A stretch of DNA of 64,000 nucleotides from Prochlorococcus sp. AG-347-G20 (GCA_003281645.1 QCBJ01000007.1:1-64000); one strand, 5' to 3'. Numbered from the stretch's first letter, positions 41,371 through 49,335 are shown. Numbers and translations are program-made. Notes: a model not told the origin generated them from the sequence alone.

Positions 41371-41739
41371 ATGAATTTTAAAAAAGAAATTCCATCTTAT
41401 CCAAAAATAAATAAAGAAAAAATTATTAAAGAATATAATAGTCTTAGATTTCTTAAATTTATTTTATTAACGATATTTAATTTGAATTTCATATTAAATA
41501 CAAATCTAAGAGCAAATGAAAATTTTAAGGTAGAAATCGATGCGATTATCATTTTGATGGAAGATTTCAAAAAGCGTAACTTAAATAATCAAAATTTAAA
41601 AATTAGTTATTATTTAGAAAAAAAACTTGATAACTGTAATGTAATTATTAAAGTAAAAAAAACAGGAGATGGGAAAATAAGAGTAGATAAAAAAATTAAA
41701 ACATTTTATGTTGATTCATGTTCAAAGGTAATAAAGTAG
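41371..41739 (+). CDS. Small membrane-anchored or exported protein
   Basis: 122 residues. Thirty mostly polar residues precede a hydrophobic helix at about 28-45 (FLKFILLTIFNLNFILN), then a mature part with DNCNVIIKVKKTGDGKIRVDKKIKTFYVDSCSKVIK, where two Cys could pair. DGKIR and the strand pattern suggest a small beta domain, of a kind seen as TonB-like C-terminal strands, but this is weak. Divergent from the sigma-like gene. Confidence 0.45.
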   Translation: MNFKKEIPSYPKINKEKIIKEYNSLRFLKFILLTIFNLNFILNTNLRANENFKVEIDAIIILMEDFKKRNLNNQNLKISYYLEKKLDNCNVIIKVKKTGDGKIRVDKKIKTFYVDSCSKVIK

Positions 41740-41796
41740 TTAAAAATGAATCAATAATTATATCCTGAACAATATACAAATAGATAATTAATACAA

Positions 41797-42192
41797 ATGA
41801 AAAAAAAAAAGAAAAGTAAAAATAAGTCAAACTATAGAAAAATACCCAAGAAGATATCTGATTCAGAACTTAAAAAAATCATCTCAGAGAATAAGCAAAG
41901 AGATATAAAGAATATTGATGATTTAGATCCAATTAAAACCATAAAGAATTATGAAAAAGAAATTCATAGTTTCATAGAAATTAATTTAAAAGAAAAAGAT
42001 TTCCCTTGGATTTTTTTTAAGAAAACTATTTTGTTTCTTATATCAGAATTAATTAAACCACATGATCATTTGATTGAAAATATAAATGCTTTTGATTCTG
42101 AAAAATTAGAAACCTACATTAAAGATAAATCTACTTTAGTTATTGCCTTAAATTTAATAAAAAATGTTTATGTCGGGAAATATGATATTTAA
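41797..42192 (+). CDS. Lysine-rich hypothetical protein
   Basis: 131 residues. A strongly basic start (MKKKKKSKNKSNYRKIPKK) leads into an acidic helical body (ISDSELKKIISENK; DLDPIKTIKNYEKEIHSFIE). Cytosolic; no family recognised. The composition is extreme even for this genome, in keeping with an island gene. Confidence 0.45.
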   Translation: MKKKKKSKNKSNYRKIPKKISDSELKKIISENKQRDIKNIDDLDPIKTIKNYEKEIHSFIEINLKEKDFPWIFFKKTILFLISELIKPHDHLIENINAFDSEKLETYIKDKSTLVIALNLIKNVYVGKYDI

Positions 42193-42256
42193 GATAAAAA
42201 ATCTTTGGAAACTATATTAAAACTGAGAACAATAAATAAATAGTTATTTTTTAATT

Positions 42257-42586
42257 ATGAAATTATCTATTTTAACAATTTTATTTATTTTTGCATTACC
42301 GATTAATGCTCACGATTATTATTCTAGTTATAGAGAAAATAACAAATGTTATGGGAAATTTTATAAAGAGAAACTTATACCTGGTTCAATCGCCAATCCT
42401 GGTCGTATCAGAAAATGGACAGAGACCAACAGAATTTCATGTGCTCACCACAAAATTATAACTTCGAAAGTGGAATTTGAAAGCAATGATTATAGAAAAA
42501 CAATAAAAGATAAATTTAATAATCTTAATTCTTGGATTAATAGTAGATTAGCAGATTGGAAATCTCACGAATCTAAAAATTATTAG
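42257..42586 (+). CDS. Small exported protein
   Basis: 109 residues with a signal peptide (about 1-18, LTILFIFALPINAHD). The mature part contains two Cys and a basic, aromatic stretch (CYGKFYKEKLIPGSIANPGRIRKWTETNRISCAHHK). Unknown function; lies in a run of three small plus-strand genes inside the island. Confidence 0.5.
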   Translation: MKLSILTILFIFALPINAHDYYSSYRENNKCYGKFYKEKLIPGSIANPGRIRKWTETNRISCAHHKIITSKVEFESNDYRKTIKDKFNNLNSWINSRLADWKSHESKNY

Positions 42587-42746
42587 AATAATGTTATGAG
42601 TAAATTTAAAATATAAAAAATCTTTAAAAAATCTTTTTTAAAATATACTTCTTTAATTTTGACTTTTTTAATATTTCTTTAAGAGATTTCATTTAATTAT
42701 TTTTGTATCTACTTTTTTTAATTTCTTTTAAATATTTTTTATATTT

Positions 42747-43403
42747 CTAAAATAATTTATTTTTGTTCAATAGATTTTGAAGGTTTTCTATATATTTTTC
42801 TTCAGCAAAAATTCTATGAATTTCAATTAATTCTCGATCAAAATTATTTTCAAAAGATTTTTTTAAAGCAATATCAAAATTTTTAACTGCTTCACCATAA
42901 TTACCTAATTCTATTTCATAAATTCCTTTTTGATAGAAAATAAATGAGCTACTATTATCTAAATTTATAGCACTATCAAAATCATCTAAGGCTCTAGAAA
43001 ATAGTTTCATTTTTATTTTTAAGAAAGCTCTTTCTATAAAAAAATCTTTATTTGACTTAAGTTTTATAGCATTATCAATATCCTCAAGTGCTTCATCAAA
43101 AAAAGATAATTCTTTTTTTGCTTTTCCTCTATAATAATAGGCTAAACAATGATTATTTTCTATTTTAATTGTTTTATCTAAATCTAAAATACTTTCAATA
43201 TAATTTTTAAGGCTCAAGTTGATTTTTCCCCTTAAAAAGTATGCCTCAACTAATAATTCATTTGAAGGAAATGTCTCTATAGATAAAGCTCTATTAACAT
43301 AAAATAAAGCTTGATTAAGATCATCTTCTTTATTAAATTGTTCATCCGTATAGAATTTATTAGCTTTACTTAATAAGTAATTAATAAAAATTAAATTGCA
43401 CAT
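42747..43403 (-). CDS. TPR-repeat protein
   Basis: 218 residues, nearly all TPR helices: repeats of the form CLAYYYRGKAKKELSFFDEALEDIDNAIKL at about 85-118, with neighbours before and after (five to six in all). No signal peptide is seen, so cytosolic. It probably binds partners; it lies next to the second protease/TPR gene on the same strand. Confidence 0.75.
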   Translation of the reverse strand: MCNLIFINYLLSKANKFYTDEQFNKEDDLNQALFYVNRALSIETFPSNELLVEAYFLRGKINLSLKNYIESILDLDKTIKIENNHCLAYYYRGKAKKELSFFDEALEDIDNAIKLKSNKDFFIERAFLKIKMKLFSRALDDFDSAINLDNSSSFIFYQKGIYEIELGNYGEAVKNFDIALKKSFENNFDRELIEIHRIFAEEKYIENLQNLLNKNKLF

Positions 43404-43594
43404 TTTGGTTTAATAAAATTAAAAAAAATAATTAAGTAAAAAAAATGTTTCTTTGATACTTATTTTTATATAGTTCTCATTTGAATTTGTATTTCTAAAA
43501 ACTTAATAATTTCACAATTAACCAGTTTATGAAATGTCACTACTTAAGATTAAAAAACTTTATCCCTTTTCTTTTCTTACAGCTTATCAATACC

Positions 43595-45070
43595 TTAATA
43601 GTACTCTAAACAATACTTATATAAATATTTTTCTAAATTCATATTAGAGAAGGTTTGACTCATCTCTTTGGCTCTTTCAAGATTGTAGTTTTTATTATTG
43701 AAGAAAAATTTATCAGGTTTTGCTAAGAAACCATGTTCTTCCCACATTTCGGCACCCCAAAAATAATTTTCATATCGATCTTTCCAGTACATGCAACTTT
43801 TTTTTGTTTTATTAAGTACAAACAATGTATTCCCCGCTCTCTCTAATAAATGCTGATGAGTATTTTTCAAATTGGAGCATTCTTTGTTACGTCTTTCAAT
43901 TGTATTTAAATTAGTAATATTTGCTCCTTGATTACAATAATTATTTTTGAGTTTTGGATAAATTTTAAGACCATTTTCTAAATCTTTTAAAGAACCATTT
44001 ATATCTCCATCATCAAGCTTCCTTAATGCGCTTTCATAAAAATATTTATTATTTTTTGGGTAATCACTAGTTAATTTTTCGTATATTTTAATTGCATCCT
44101 TATTTGGCAACCTTTCTGCTAGATATTTATTAGCTAATTCAATATTAGGATTTAACTCTATTGCTTTTTGATAATTTTTTAATGCAGAATTAGAGTCATT
44201 AAGAATTTCTTGTGCTCTACCCATCAGTGCAAATCCCAATGCGTTGGGCTTTATTTCAACTGATTTTTTAGCAAGAAATAACATGTTTAATGCATTATCT
44301 CTTGTATCGAGAAGATTGAAAGCTTCAATTAAAAAATCATCTGCTTGAGAAGTTTTATTTTCTTTGCTTATTATTTCTTTCGAAATATAATTTTTAAAAT
44401 AACTTATCGGGATTCCCATATTAGTACCAGTGGAGACAAGCTTATTCCCGTAAGAATTAATTTCGTCTATTTCAGATCTTCCATGAATTCCAATCAATTT
44501 CCCATTTACATTTAATATTGAACCTCCACTCATTCCTGGGAGTGTTTTATTTGTATAGAGGAGCTGATATCCATCTTTGTTATAGGAATTTGAATTGGCA
44601 GTAATTTGTCCAGGCTGAAGTCGAGCAAAACTTTTTTCGATAGATTTATTTGGTAAGGGAAAACCAAAAACATAGATTTTATCTCCCATTTTTGAATTCC
44701 CAACTTTTCCTATTTCCGCTAATTCATAATTATTGGAACTTTCAAAATTAAATATGCCAAGATCTGTATTTTTAATTTTATAAATGGAACCTTTTGAGTA
44801 AGAGTGGATAAAATTATCATTAGTTTTTAAATTTAATTCATCTCCCTGCCCTATATCTTTTAGTACATGCCATGCTGTTAAAACTAAGTATTTGTTCAAA
44901 TCTCTTTGAACTATTACTCCAGAAGCATCACTATATGGGCTGAAGATTTTAACATTAATATTTTTTGCAATCGTTGAAATGTCTTTTTTTATCTTAGTTT
45001 GTGCAGCTTCAAATCTTTCAATTATTGAGAATGAAAATAATATTCCAAGTAAATATAAATATTTAAGCAA
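43595..45070 (-). CDS. Exported trypsin-like serine protease with TPR repeats (copy 2)
   Basis: 491 residues, paralogous to the protein at 33514. A signal peptide (about 1-22) is followed by the protease domain with His68 (LTAWHV), Asp103 (NTDLGI) and Ser181 (PGMSGGS), then FARLQPGQITANS and IHGRSEID shared with copy 1. TPR units occupy about 270-360 (KPNALGFALMGRAQEILNDSNSALKNYQKAIELNPN). The C-terminus has Cys residues and a final KYCLEYY. Opposite orientation to copy 1. Confidence 0.8.
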   Translation of the reverse strand: MLKYLYLLGILFSFSIIERFEAAQTKIKKDISTIAKNINVKIFSPYSDASGVIVQRDLNKYLVLTAWHVLKDIGQGDELNLKTNDNFIHSYSKGSIYKIKNTDLGIFNFESSNNYELAEIGKVGNSKMGDKIYVFGFPLPNKSIEKSFARLQPGQITANSNSYNKDGYQLLYTNKTLPGMSGGSILNVNGKLIGIHGRSEIDEINSYGNKLVSTGTNMGIPISYFKNYISKEIISKENKTSQADDFLIEAFNLLDTRDNALNMLFLAKKSVEIKPNALGFALMGRAQEILNDSNSALKNYQKAIELNPNIELANKYLAERLPNKDAIKIYEKLTSDYPKNNKYFYESALRKLDDGDINGSLKDLENGLKIYPKLKNNYCNQGANITNLNTIERRNKECSNLKNTHQHLLERAGNTLFVLNKTKKSCMYWKDRYENYFWGAEMWEEHGFLAKPDKFFFNNKNYNLERAKEMSQTFSNMNLEKYLYKYCLEYY

Positions 45071-45371
45071 TTCACGAATAGATTATCCTAATAATTTATA
45101 ACAAATAAAAAATTTCGTAAAGCTAATTTTGACGGTATTTTGACGAGATAGTTGCAGGAAGATCTTTAATTTATGTAAAAGAGGATTTTATCAATTCAAT
45201 TTAAGATCAAATTTAAACCAAATTACTCTTTTATAGTTATGCCGAATCTGTGCCACTTTTCCTCATCTGATTACATGAAATAACGCGAAATCTGGTGAAA
45301 AATGATCGAAAATAATGTGCAATAAAAAAACTCCCTAAGGAGCAATTTTTATAAAAGTCATTTGTAGACAA
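45071..45371. other. Spacer between island and tRNA-Ser
   Basis: 300 bases without a gene. A frame crossing the tRNA here (45237-45452, minus) is a tRNA shadow. It holds the tRNA terminator (separate entry) and otherwise nothing I can name. Confidence 0.5.
45324..45346 (-). terminator. Terminator of tRNA-Ser
   Basis: On the minus strand a short stem (CTCC/GGAG, 45331-45342) is followed by seven T residues, 25 bases after the tRNA 3' end. Confidence 0.6.
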
Positions 45372-45458
45372 CGGAGGGGGTGGGATTCGAACCCACGGTG
45401 CCCTTGCAGACACGCTAGTTTTCAAGACTAGAGCCTTAAACCACTCGACCACCCCTCC
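45372..45458 (-). tRNA. tRNA-Ser (anticodon UGA)
   Basis: An 87-base class II tRNA. The acceptor stem GGAGGGG/CCCCTCC pairs fully, with discriminator G; the anticodon loop sits in CTAGTCTTGAAAACTAG with TGA; a long variable arm (CGTGTCTGCAAGGGCACCG) and GGTTCGAATCC T-loop follow. CCA is not encoded. A perfect TATAAT lies upstream (45491-45496, minus). Its 5' half through the anticodon arm is repeated exactly at 52065-52109, so this tRNA is the integration target of the neighbouring element and its present 5' half and promoter may be element-derived. Confidence 0.96.
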
Positions 45459-45460
45459 AG
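45416..45460. repeat. Attachment repeat, tRNA side
   Basis: A 45-base segment identical to 52065-52109. It spans the tRNA-Ser 5' half from the anticodon arm to two bases beyond the 5' end. Together the copies bound a 6.6-kb element starting with a recombinase gene. Confidence 0.9.
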
Positions 45461-45490
45461 AGGGTTATTCAGTTGTATTTGAACTTTAGA

Positions 45491-45496
45491 ATTATA
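45491..45496 (-). promoter_or_regulatory. -10 box of tRNA-Ser
   Basis: TGCTATAATTC read on the minus strand, an extended -10 with perfect TATAAT, 33 bases before the tRNA. The same 11 bases recur at 52137-52142 beside the displaced 5' half. Confidence 0.7.
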
Positions 45497-45626
45497 GCAT
45501 AAGAAGGTAGTCATAGTCTAGCAAGTCAAGTGATAGTAATAGCTTAAAAGAATTTTGAAATGAGAACATTTTTAAATTTGTTTCATAGGAGCTAAATGGC
45601 AATAACTCCTATCTAATGGTATAAAT

Positions 45627-45650
45627 AAGTCATCATTACAAGTCATCATT
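45627..45650 (+). repeat. Paired 11-base repeats, candidate recombinase arm sites (left)
   Basis: AAGTCATCATT occurs at 45627-45637 and 45640-45650 with a 13-base pitch, just before the recombinase start. A -10-like TATAAA at 45620-45625 lies beside them, so binding could also repress the recombinase gene. The same pair recurs at 51998-52021. Confidence 0.6.
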
Positions 45651-45657
45651 TTTTTAA

Positions 45658-46845
45658 GTGGCAAATTCTTCTTTTGAAACACAATTAGACGTATTAAATA
45701 AAAATCTTAAGGTAGATGGTGTTGGGAAGGTCTATATAAGTAGAAAAGCATTTTATTTGAAGGCTTATTTACCTGATAAATTTAAACCTAATTGGGACGA
45801 ACTAAAGCAAAGATGGGTAGCAACTGGATTAAAAGCTGAAAAAGCCAATATTAAACAAGTAGAAAAACTTGCAAGAAAATTACATTATGAAAGAGTCACT
45901 CAAAACTTTATTTGGGAGAACTGGTTAGCTAGTGAAGAAGAACTTAAACCAGAAAATAAAAGTTTAAAACTGTCAGATATTTATAAAAGATTTAAAGATG
46001 ATTATTTTAAAAATAAGAAAAAAACTGGAGCAACAGAAAATGGCTGGAAAGCTATTGCTCAATATCTAGCTCCAAGAAATGAGAAAAGTAAACCTGACTC
46101 AATTAAGTTAGAACACCATAAATTATTTACCGCTGATTACATTATTTCTGTTGTAGAAAAATATCCACCAGAGTCAAAAGGTAGGACAGATATGATGAAA
46201 TATTGTTTAAGGTTGGCAAAATTTGCGGATATTCCAGAGATACCAAGACTTGAAAAATACTCTGAAAAAATGGGTAAATATGAGCCTAAGAAAAGACAGA
46301 AATTAGATTTAGATTATGCAACTCAAGTTGTAGAAGAACTTAGAAGCGATAAAAGATTTGGATGGGCTATTGCCGCACTATTAACTTATGGCTGTCGTAT
46401 TAGTGAAGTCTGGTCACTATTTCCAGAGGAAGGTGGCATTGCTGAATGTGTAACTATTAATAAGTCAAAAAAGGCTTCTTTATATAGATATGCAATAGCT
46501 TTACCTCAAGAAAATATCCAAAAATTTGATCTATTTAATATTGAAAGAAACTACGAATATAAGACTCCAGAAGAATATGACGGAGAGAGAGCAAAGGCTG
46601 AAGGTTATGCTATGGCGAAGTGGTTAAGGGACTATATGAAAGATAAAAAACTAAAATTCCAGCTATATGATTTAAGGCATTTATGGGGAGTTCAATCCGC
46701 AAAAACTAATATGTCAACAGCCAATGCGGCTAGAGCTATGGGTCACTCAGTTGCCCTACATGAACAAACATATTTAGAAACTTTTGCAAAAGAAGATACC
46801 AAAGACGTTGTTAAAAGAAAGTTATTGGAGGAATTAAAAAACTAA
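45658..46845 (+). CDS. Tyrosine recombinase (integrase)
   Basis: 395 residues, starting with GTG. The N-terminal part (1-90) looks like an arm-binding domain and a SAM-like core-binding domain follows (about 100-200). The catalytic domain shows Arg247 (YGCRISE), Arg340-His341 in YDLRHLWG (Tyr in place of the usual first His), His363 (MGHSV) and the nucleophile Tyr372 (EQTYLE). It is the first gene of the element and should act on the tRNA-Ser anticodon arm. Its stop overlaps the next start by one base. Confidence 0.92.
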   Translation: MANSSFETQLDVLNKNLKVDGVGKVYISRKAFYLKAYLPDKFKPNWDELKQRWVATGLKAEKANIKQVEKLARKLHYERVTQNFIWENWLASEEELKPENKSLKLSDIYKRFKDDYFKNKKKTGATENGWKAIAQYLAPRNEKSKPDSIKLEHHKLFTADYIISVVEKYPPESKGRTDMMKYCLRLAKFADIPEIPRLEKYSEKMGKYEPKKRQKLDLDYATQVVEELRSDKRFGWAIAALLTYGCRISEVWSLFPEEGGIAECVTINKSKKASLYRYAIALPQENIQKFDLFNIERNYEYKTPEEYDGERAKAEGYAMAKWLRDYMKDKKLKFQLYDLRHLWGVQSAKTNMSTANAARAMGHSVALHEQTYLETFAKEDTKDVVKRKLLEELKN

Positions 46846-47153
46846 TGGCATACGCTGAAAAGATTGAAATTTTTGAAGGACAAAATTGGTGGCTGATAGA
46901 CAGAAAACCTTATCGTTGTTCTTCTTGCAATTCAAGAAAAATTGGAAAAGCTATTTTGGGCTATCCAACAGAAGAAGATTTTTATAACGAAGATTTATTT
47001 ATTATTGGTTGCATCCCTGACCCAACTCCAGTTCAATGCAAGTTCGGTTGTAGAGAATGTGATGCTAAGTTTTGGAAAGATACTCCAAAGATGAGAAAAC
47101 ATATAAAAGAAGTTAAGGAATATTGGGAACAACAAGAACAACAACAGCAGTAA
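46845..47153 (+). CDS. Zinc-ribbon small protein of the element
   Basis: 102 residues. CSSCNSRKIG (near 26-29) and CKFGCRECDAKFW (near 65-73) could make a Cys4 zinc ribbon; the C-terminus is a charged helix ending in a Gln run. Translationally coupled to the recombinase. It could be a recombination accessory factor or regulator; I know no family for it. Confidence 0.55.
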   Translation: MAYAEKIEIFEGQNWWLIDRKPYRCSSCNSRKIGKAILGYPTEEDFYNEDLFIIGCIPDPTPVQCKFGCRECDAKFWKDTPKMRKHIKEVKEYWEQQEQQQQ

Positions 47154-47313
47154 TAAATTAGATAACTACTAAATAGCACTATTAAGGGGACAACTCCACG
47201 ACAGCTAAGAACCCAGTAAATACAATAAGTTTGGTGTAACTCTTAGCTTTCTCAGGGCTATGGCGTAACTCAGGGGGTTTAGGTATGGAACTCCCTTTTT
47301 TCTTTTATTAATT
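47154..47313 (+). ncRNA. Possible small RNA or leader with terminator
   Basis: 160 bases without a frame, ending in a terminator-like hairpin (47273-47301). Bases 47213-47246 closely copy the inside of the following gene (47452-47486), about 30 of 35 identical on the same strand. It may be a structural RNA, an attenuator or a remnant of a partial duplication. Confidence 0.35.
47273..47301 (+). terminator. Terminator-like hairpin
   Basis: GGGGGTT at 47273-47279 pairs with AACTCCC at 47289-47295 (one G-T pair), followed by T6. It stands between the zinc-ribbon gene and the next start, only 13 bases before the latter. Confidence 0.6.
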
Positions 47314-47706
47314 ATGAGCAATTTAGATGATGTTCTTAATGGAGCATTTATTGAACAAGAACAACAAGAGACTAAATCTAAACAGATTGAGGACAGAATT
47401 AAGTCTTATGATGGAGCTTCAGCATTATTGCCATCAAGGCAATATGGGAAGCCAGTAAATCCAGAAAAGTTTGGTTTAACTCTTAGATCAATTATTGAAA
47501 GAAATGACCCACACTTAGCGGCATTTTTAGGAATCTCTACTGGTTATCACAAAAGGAAGGAAGAAGAAGAAGCGGCTCTAGAAGAAATGAAAAAATCTAT
47601 GTTGGAAAAGACTGAAGCTCTACGCCAGCGAAATATGAGTCAAAAAGAATTTAGAGAAAGAAACGTCCTTAGAGGATTAAGACCTGACGGAGGGAGGTTT
47701 TTCTAA
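47314..47706 (+). CDS. Element hypothetical protein, charged
   Basis: 130 residues, hydrophilic, with a long Glu/Lys/Arg-rich C-terminal helix (KRKEEEEAALEEMKKSMLEKTEALRQRN). Nothing recognised by family. The stop shares a base with the ATG of the next gene (TAATG). A scaffold-like or capsid-remodelling role would be pure speculation. Confidence 0.5.
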   Translation: MSNLDDVLNGAFIEQEQQETKSKQIEDRIKSYDGASALLPSRQYGKPVNPEKFGLTLRSIIERNDPHLAAFLGISTGYHKRKEEEEAALEEMKKSMLEKTEALRQRNMSQKEFRERNVLRGLRPDGGRFF

Positions 47707-47954
47707 TGGGAATCTTACACACAACAAAAGTTGGCTCAACTGAAATGGCTAAAGCTCTTGGAATATCACTAACAAGACTAAAGACACTTCAGAAGAATAA
47801 TAAATTTACTAATGGCTCTGATTACTACACTATGGCAACTGGAAAAAATGCCAGCGGCAAAAGAATAATCTGGTCTAAAGAAAGAGCCGAACAAACCTTC
47901 TTTAAAAACAAAAAAAGAAAACCAGAACCACCAAAAGTTACACGCTGGAATTAA
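47706..47954 (+). CDS. Excisionase-like HTH protein
   Basis: 82 residues. TEMAKALGISLTRLKTLQKNNKFTNGSDYYTMATGKNASGKRIIW (about 12-57) fits a MerR/AlpA-like winged helix, with a basic tail. Small proteins of this kind serve as directionality factors or repressors in integrative elements. One-base overlap with its neighbour. Confidence 0.5.
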   Translation: MGILHTTKVGSTEMAKALGISLTRLKTLQKNNKFTNGSDYYTMATGKNASGKRIIWSKERAEQTFFKNKKRKPEPPKVTRWN

Positions 47955-47956
47955 TT

Positions 47957-48319
47957 ATGGGAATTGCAAAAAATCATCCAGTTTTTAATTGGATTAAATG
48001 TCAGGGGATGTTATTTCACGACACTTTAAACAGAGTTAAAAAAGACTCTGATGAATATGCCAGGACTAAACCAAATTGGTCTGGTATTACTCCAGCTACT
48101 AAGACTTGGGCTTGGGGTCAATTAAAAGAATTAGCAAAAGACCCTTATTACGCTGGTCAAATCCAAGACAGAATAGATGAGCTAGACCTAAAGGCTTCTA
48201 ATACAAAAAGACAGTTAATGGCTAATACACAAACTTGGGAGGAAGAAATAAATAAGTGTGAAATGGAATCTGAAAAATTAAAAGAAATCATATTAAACGC
48301 AAAAAAAAACCTTGTTTGA
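47957..48319 (+). CDS. Element hypothetical protein
   Basis: 120 residues. Trp-rich centre (TKPNWSGITPATKTWAWGQLKELA) and a C-terminal helix likely to coil (DELDLKASNTKRQL onward). Unknown. Two bases after the HTH gene. Confidence 0.5.
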   Translation: MGIAKNHPVFNWIKCQGMLFHDTLNRVKKDSDEYARTKPNWSGITPATKTWAWGQLKELAKDPYYAGQIQDRIDELDLKASNTKRQLMANTQTWEEEINKCEMESEKLKEIILNAKKNLV

Positions 48320-48483
48320 TTAATGGAGATATTGTCGAGGTGGCTAACTCTATGGCATCAACTATGAAAGAATTTGCGGCTAATAACTATTGGATAAAAA
48401 TGCCAGAAATGATTGGAACTTTCGCTGTTTGTTTGTCATATACCCAAAGAGATTTAGAGCATTATTTAGATCAGGAGGACTAA
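48316..48483 (+). CDS. Possible 55-residue element protein
   Basis: An open frame from TTG 48316 (overlapping the previous stop) to TAA 48483, whose final base starts the next ATG. A GTG at 48340 and ATG at 48352 are other starts. The product contains MASTMKEFAANNYWIKMPEMIGTF and ends LEHYLDQED. Tight packing with both neighbours speaks for a real gene. Confidence 0.45.
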   Translation: MINGDIVEVANSMASTMKEFAANNYWIKMPEMIGTFAVCLSYTQRDLEHYLDQED

Positions 48484-48845
48484 TGCCAAGAACTACTAGA
48501 AAAGAAAGAGAAGATCGGAGACGATACGCACTAGAGATTGTAAGCAACGGATATGGGTGGGGGGACGCTACCAAAATCATTGAAAACACTTACAAAGTCA
48601 GCAGAAGAACCGCAATAAGGGACGTTGATATAGCCTTTGAAGGAATAGTCCAGAGCTTAGAAAAGTCCGATATTAAAGCCTTAATGGGCTGGATTACGTT
48701 AGGAGTTCAAAGGAACATTATGAAGGCTGAACAACAAAATAATCACGGTGCAGTTATTTCGGGTTATCGGTTACTTTTTGATATGCTTATCAAGCCAAAA
48801 GAGCATGATGGTAAGAGAACTTGGCGTAATTACAGAGGGGTTTAA
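48483..48845 (+). CDS. Terminase-small-subunit-like HTH protein
   Basis: 120 residues from the ATG at 48483, preceded by AGGAGG, the strongest ribosome site in the region. A basic HTH region (ALEIVSNGYGWGDATKIIENTYKVSRRTAIRDVDIAFE) is followed by VQRNIMKAEQQNNHGAVISGYRLLFDMLIKP, which recalls the C-terminal helices of phage terminase small subunits. This would let a satellite redirect helper packaging. It might instead be an ordinary HTH regulator; I judge the two about equal. Confidence 0.45.
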   Translation: MPRTTRKEREDRRRYALEIVSNGYGWGDATKIIENTYKVSRRTAIRDVDIAFEGIVQSLEKSDIKALMGWITLGVQRNIMKAEQQNNHGAVISGYRLLFDMLIKPKEHDGKRTWRNYRGV

Positions 48846-48997
48846 GCGTCTCAGAGGGTCTTGGACTGATACTGGACGAAAAACACAACTAAAACACACT
48901 TTCCAACGAAAGAATGAGACTCCAAAAGCTAGTCATACCAATAGGCTAGTCTCAAAACCGCTTAGTAGTACTGTGTACGACACAACTCTCTCTATAT

Positions 48998-49075
48998 ATG
49001 TGTAAAAGTCTTATTTATATAGACTATAACTAAGTTTTTAGTATGTAAAAGTATGTGTAAAAGGTTATGTAAAAG
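48998..49075 (+). repeat. Iteron-like array
   Basis: Four copies of TATGT(GT)AAAAG, at about 48998-49008, 49042-49051, 49052-49063 and 49066-49075, all in one direction and alternating with and without GT. Such direct repeats near a primase-helicase operon suggest a replication origin. A phage-type regulator could bind them instead. Confidence 0.6.
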
Positions 49076-49123
49076 TTACTTAAACATAAAAACACACTTT
49101 TTCCGCTGATATTCAATAAAAAT

Positions 49124-49143
49124 CGGTTTGAACCGCCTATAAT
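49124..49143 (+). promoter_or_regulatory. Palindromic operator and -10 box
   Basis: CGGTTTGAACCG (49124-49135) is a perfect 12-base palindrome two bases before TATAAT (49138-49143). Binding there would block the promoter; one of the element HTH proteins is a natural candidate. Confidence 0.55.
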
Positions 49144-49152
49144 ATGGGTGTT

Positions 49153-49335
49153 ATGGATATTTGGACTAAACGTCACATCCGAAATTATTTATCTGACCCT
49201 TCAGAAGCGAACGATAGTAAATATTCAAAGTATTACCAGAGAATTAGAAGAGCTATTAGAAAAGAAGATGAAAAAACTAAGGCTCAAAACGGAACTATTG
49301 ATTGGGGTTATATGCTTTGGAACTTAGATTGGTAA
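49153..49335 (+). CDS. Small element protein, possibly leaderless
   Basis: 60 residues from the ATG at 49153 (MDIWTKRHIRNYL), basic, no known family. An upstream in-frame ATG at 49144 abuts the -10 box and would lie before the expected transcription start, so 49153 is preferred and the mRNA may be leaderless. It stops exactly before the convergent primase gene. Confidence 0.5.
   Translation: MDIWTKRHIRNYLSDPSEANDSKYSKYYQRIRRAIRKEDEKTKAQNGTIDWGYMLWNLDW

Larger units (their letters stand above)
48846..49152. promoter_or_regulatory. Element control/origin region
   Basis: About 300 bases with no gene, between the rightward operon and the small ORF. It holds a 7-base perfect inverted repeat (TGAGACT 48915-48921, AGTCTCA 48948-48954), an iteron array (48998-49075), a palindrome (49124-49135) and a -10 (49138-49143). 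Confidence 0.6.

Noticed and set aside
45237-45452. 71-residue frame on the minus strand
   Set aside because: It runs through the tRNA-Ser gene; such frames are a common shadow of tRNA sequence.
49144-49152. ATG at 49144 as start of the small element gene
   Set aside because: It abuts the -10 box and would lie before the predicted transcription start.
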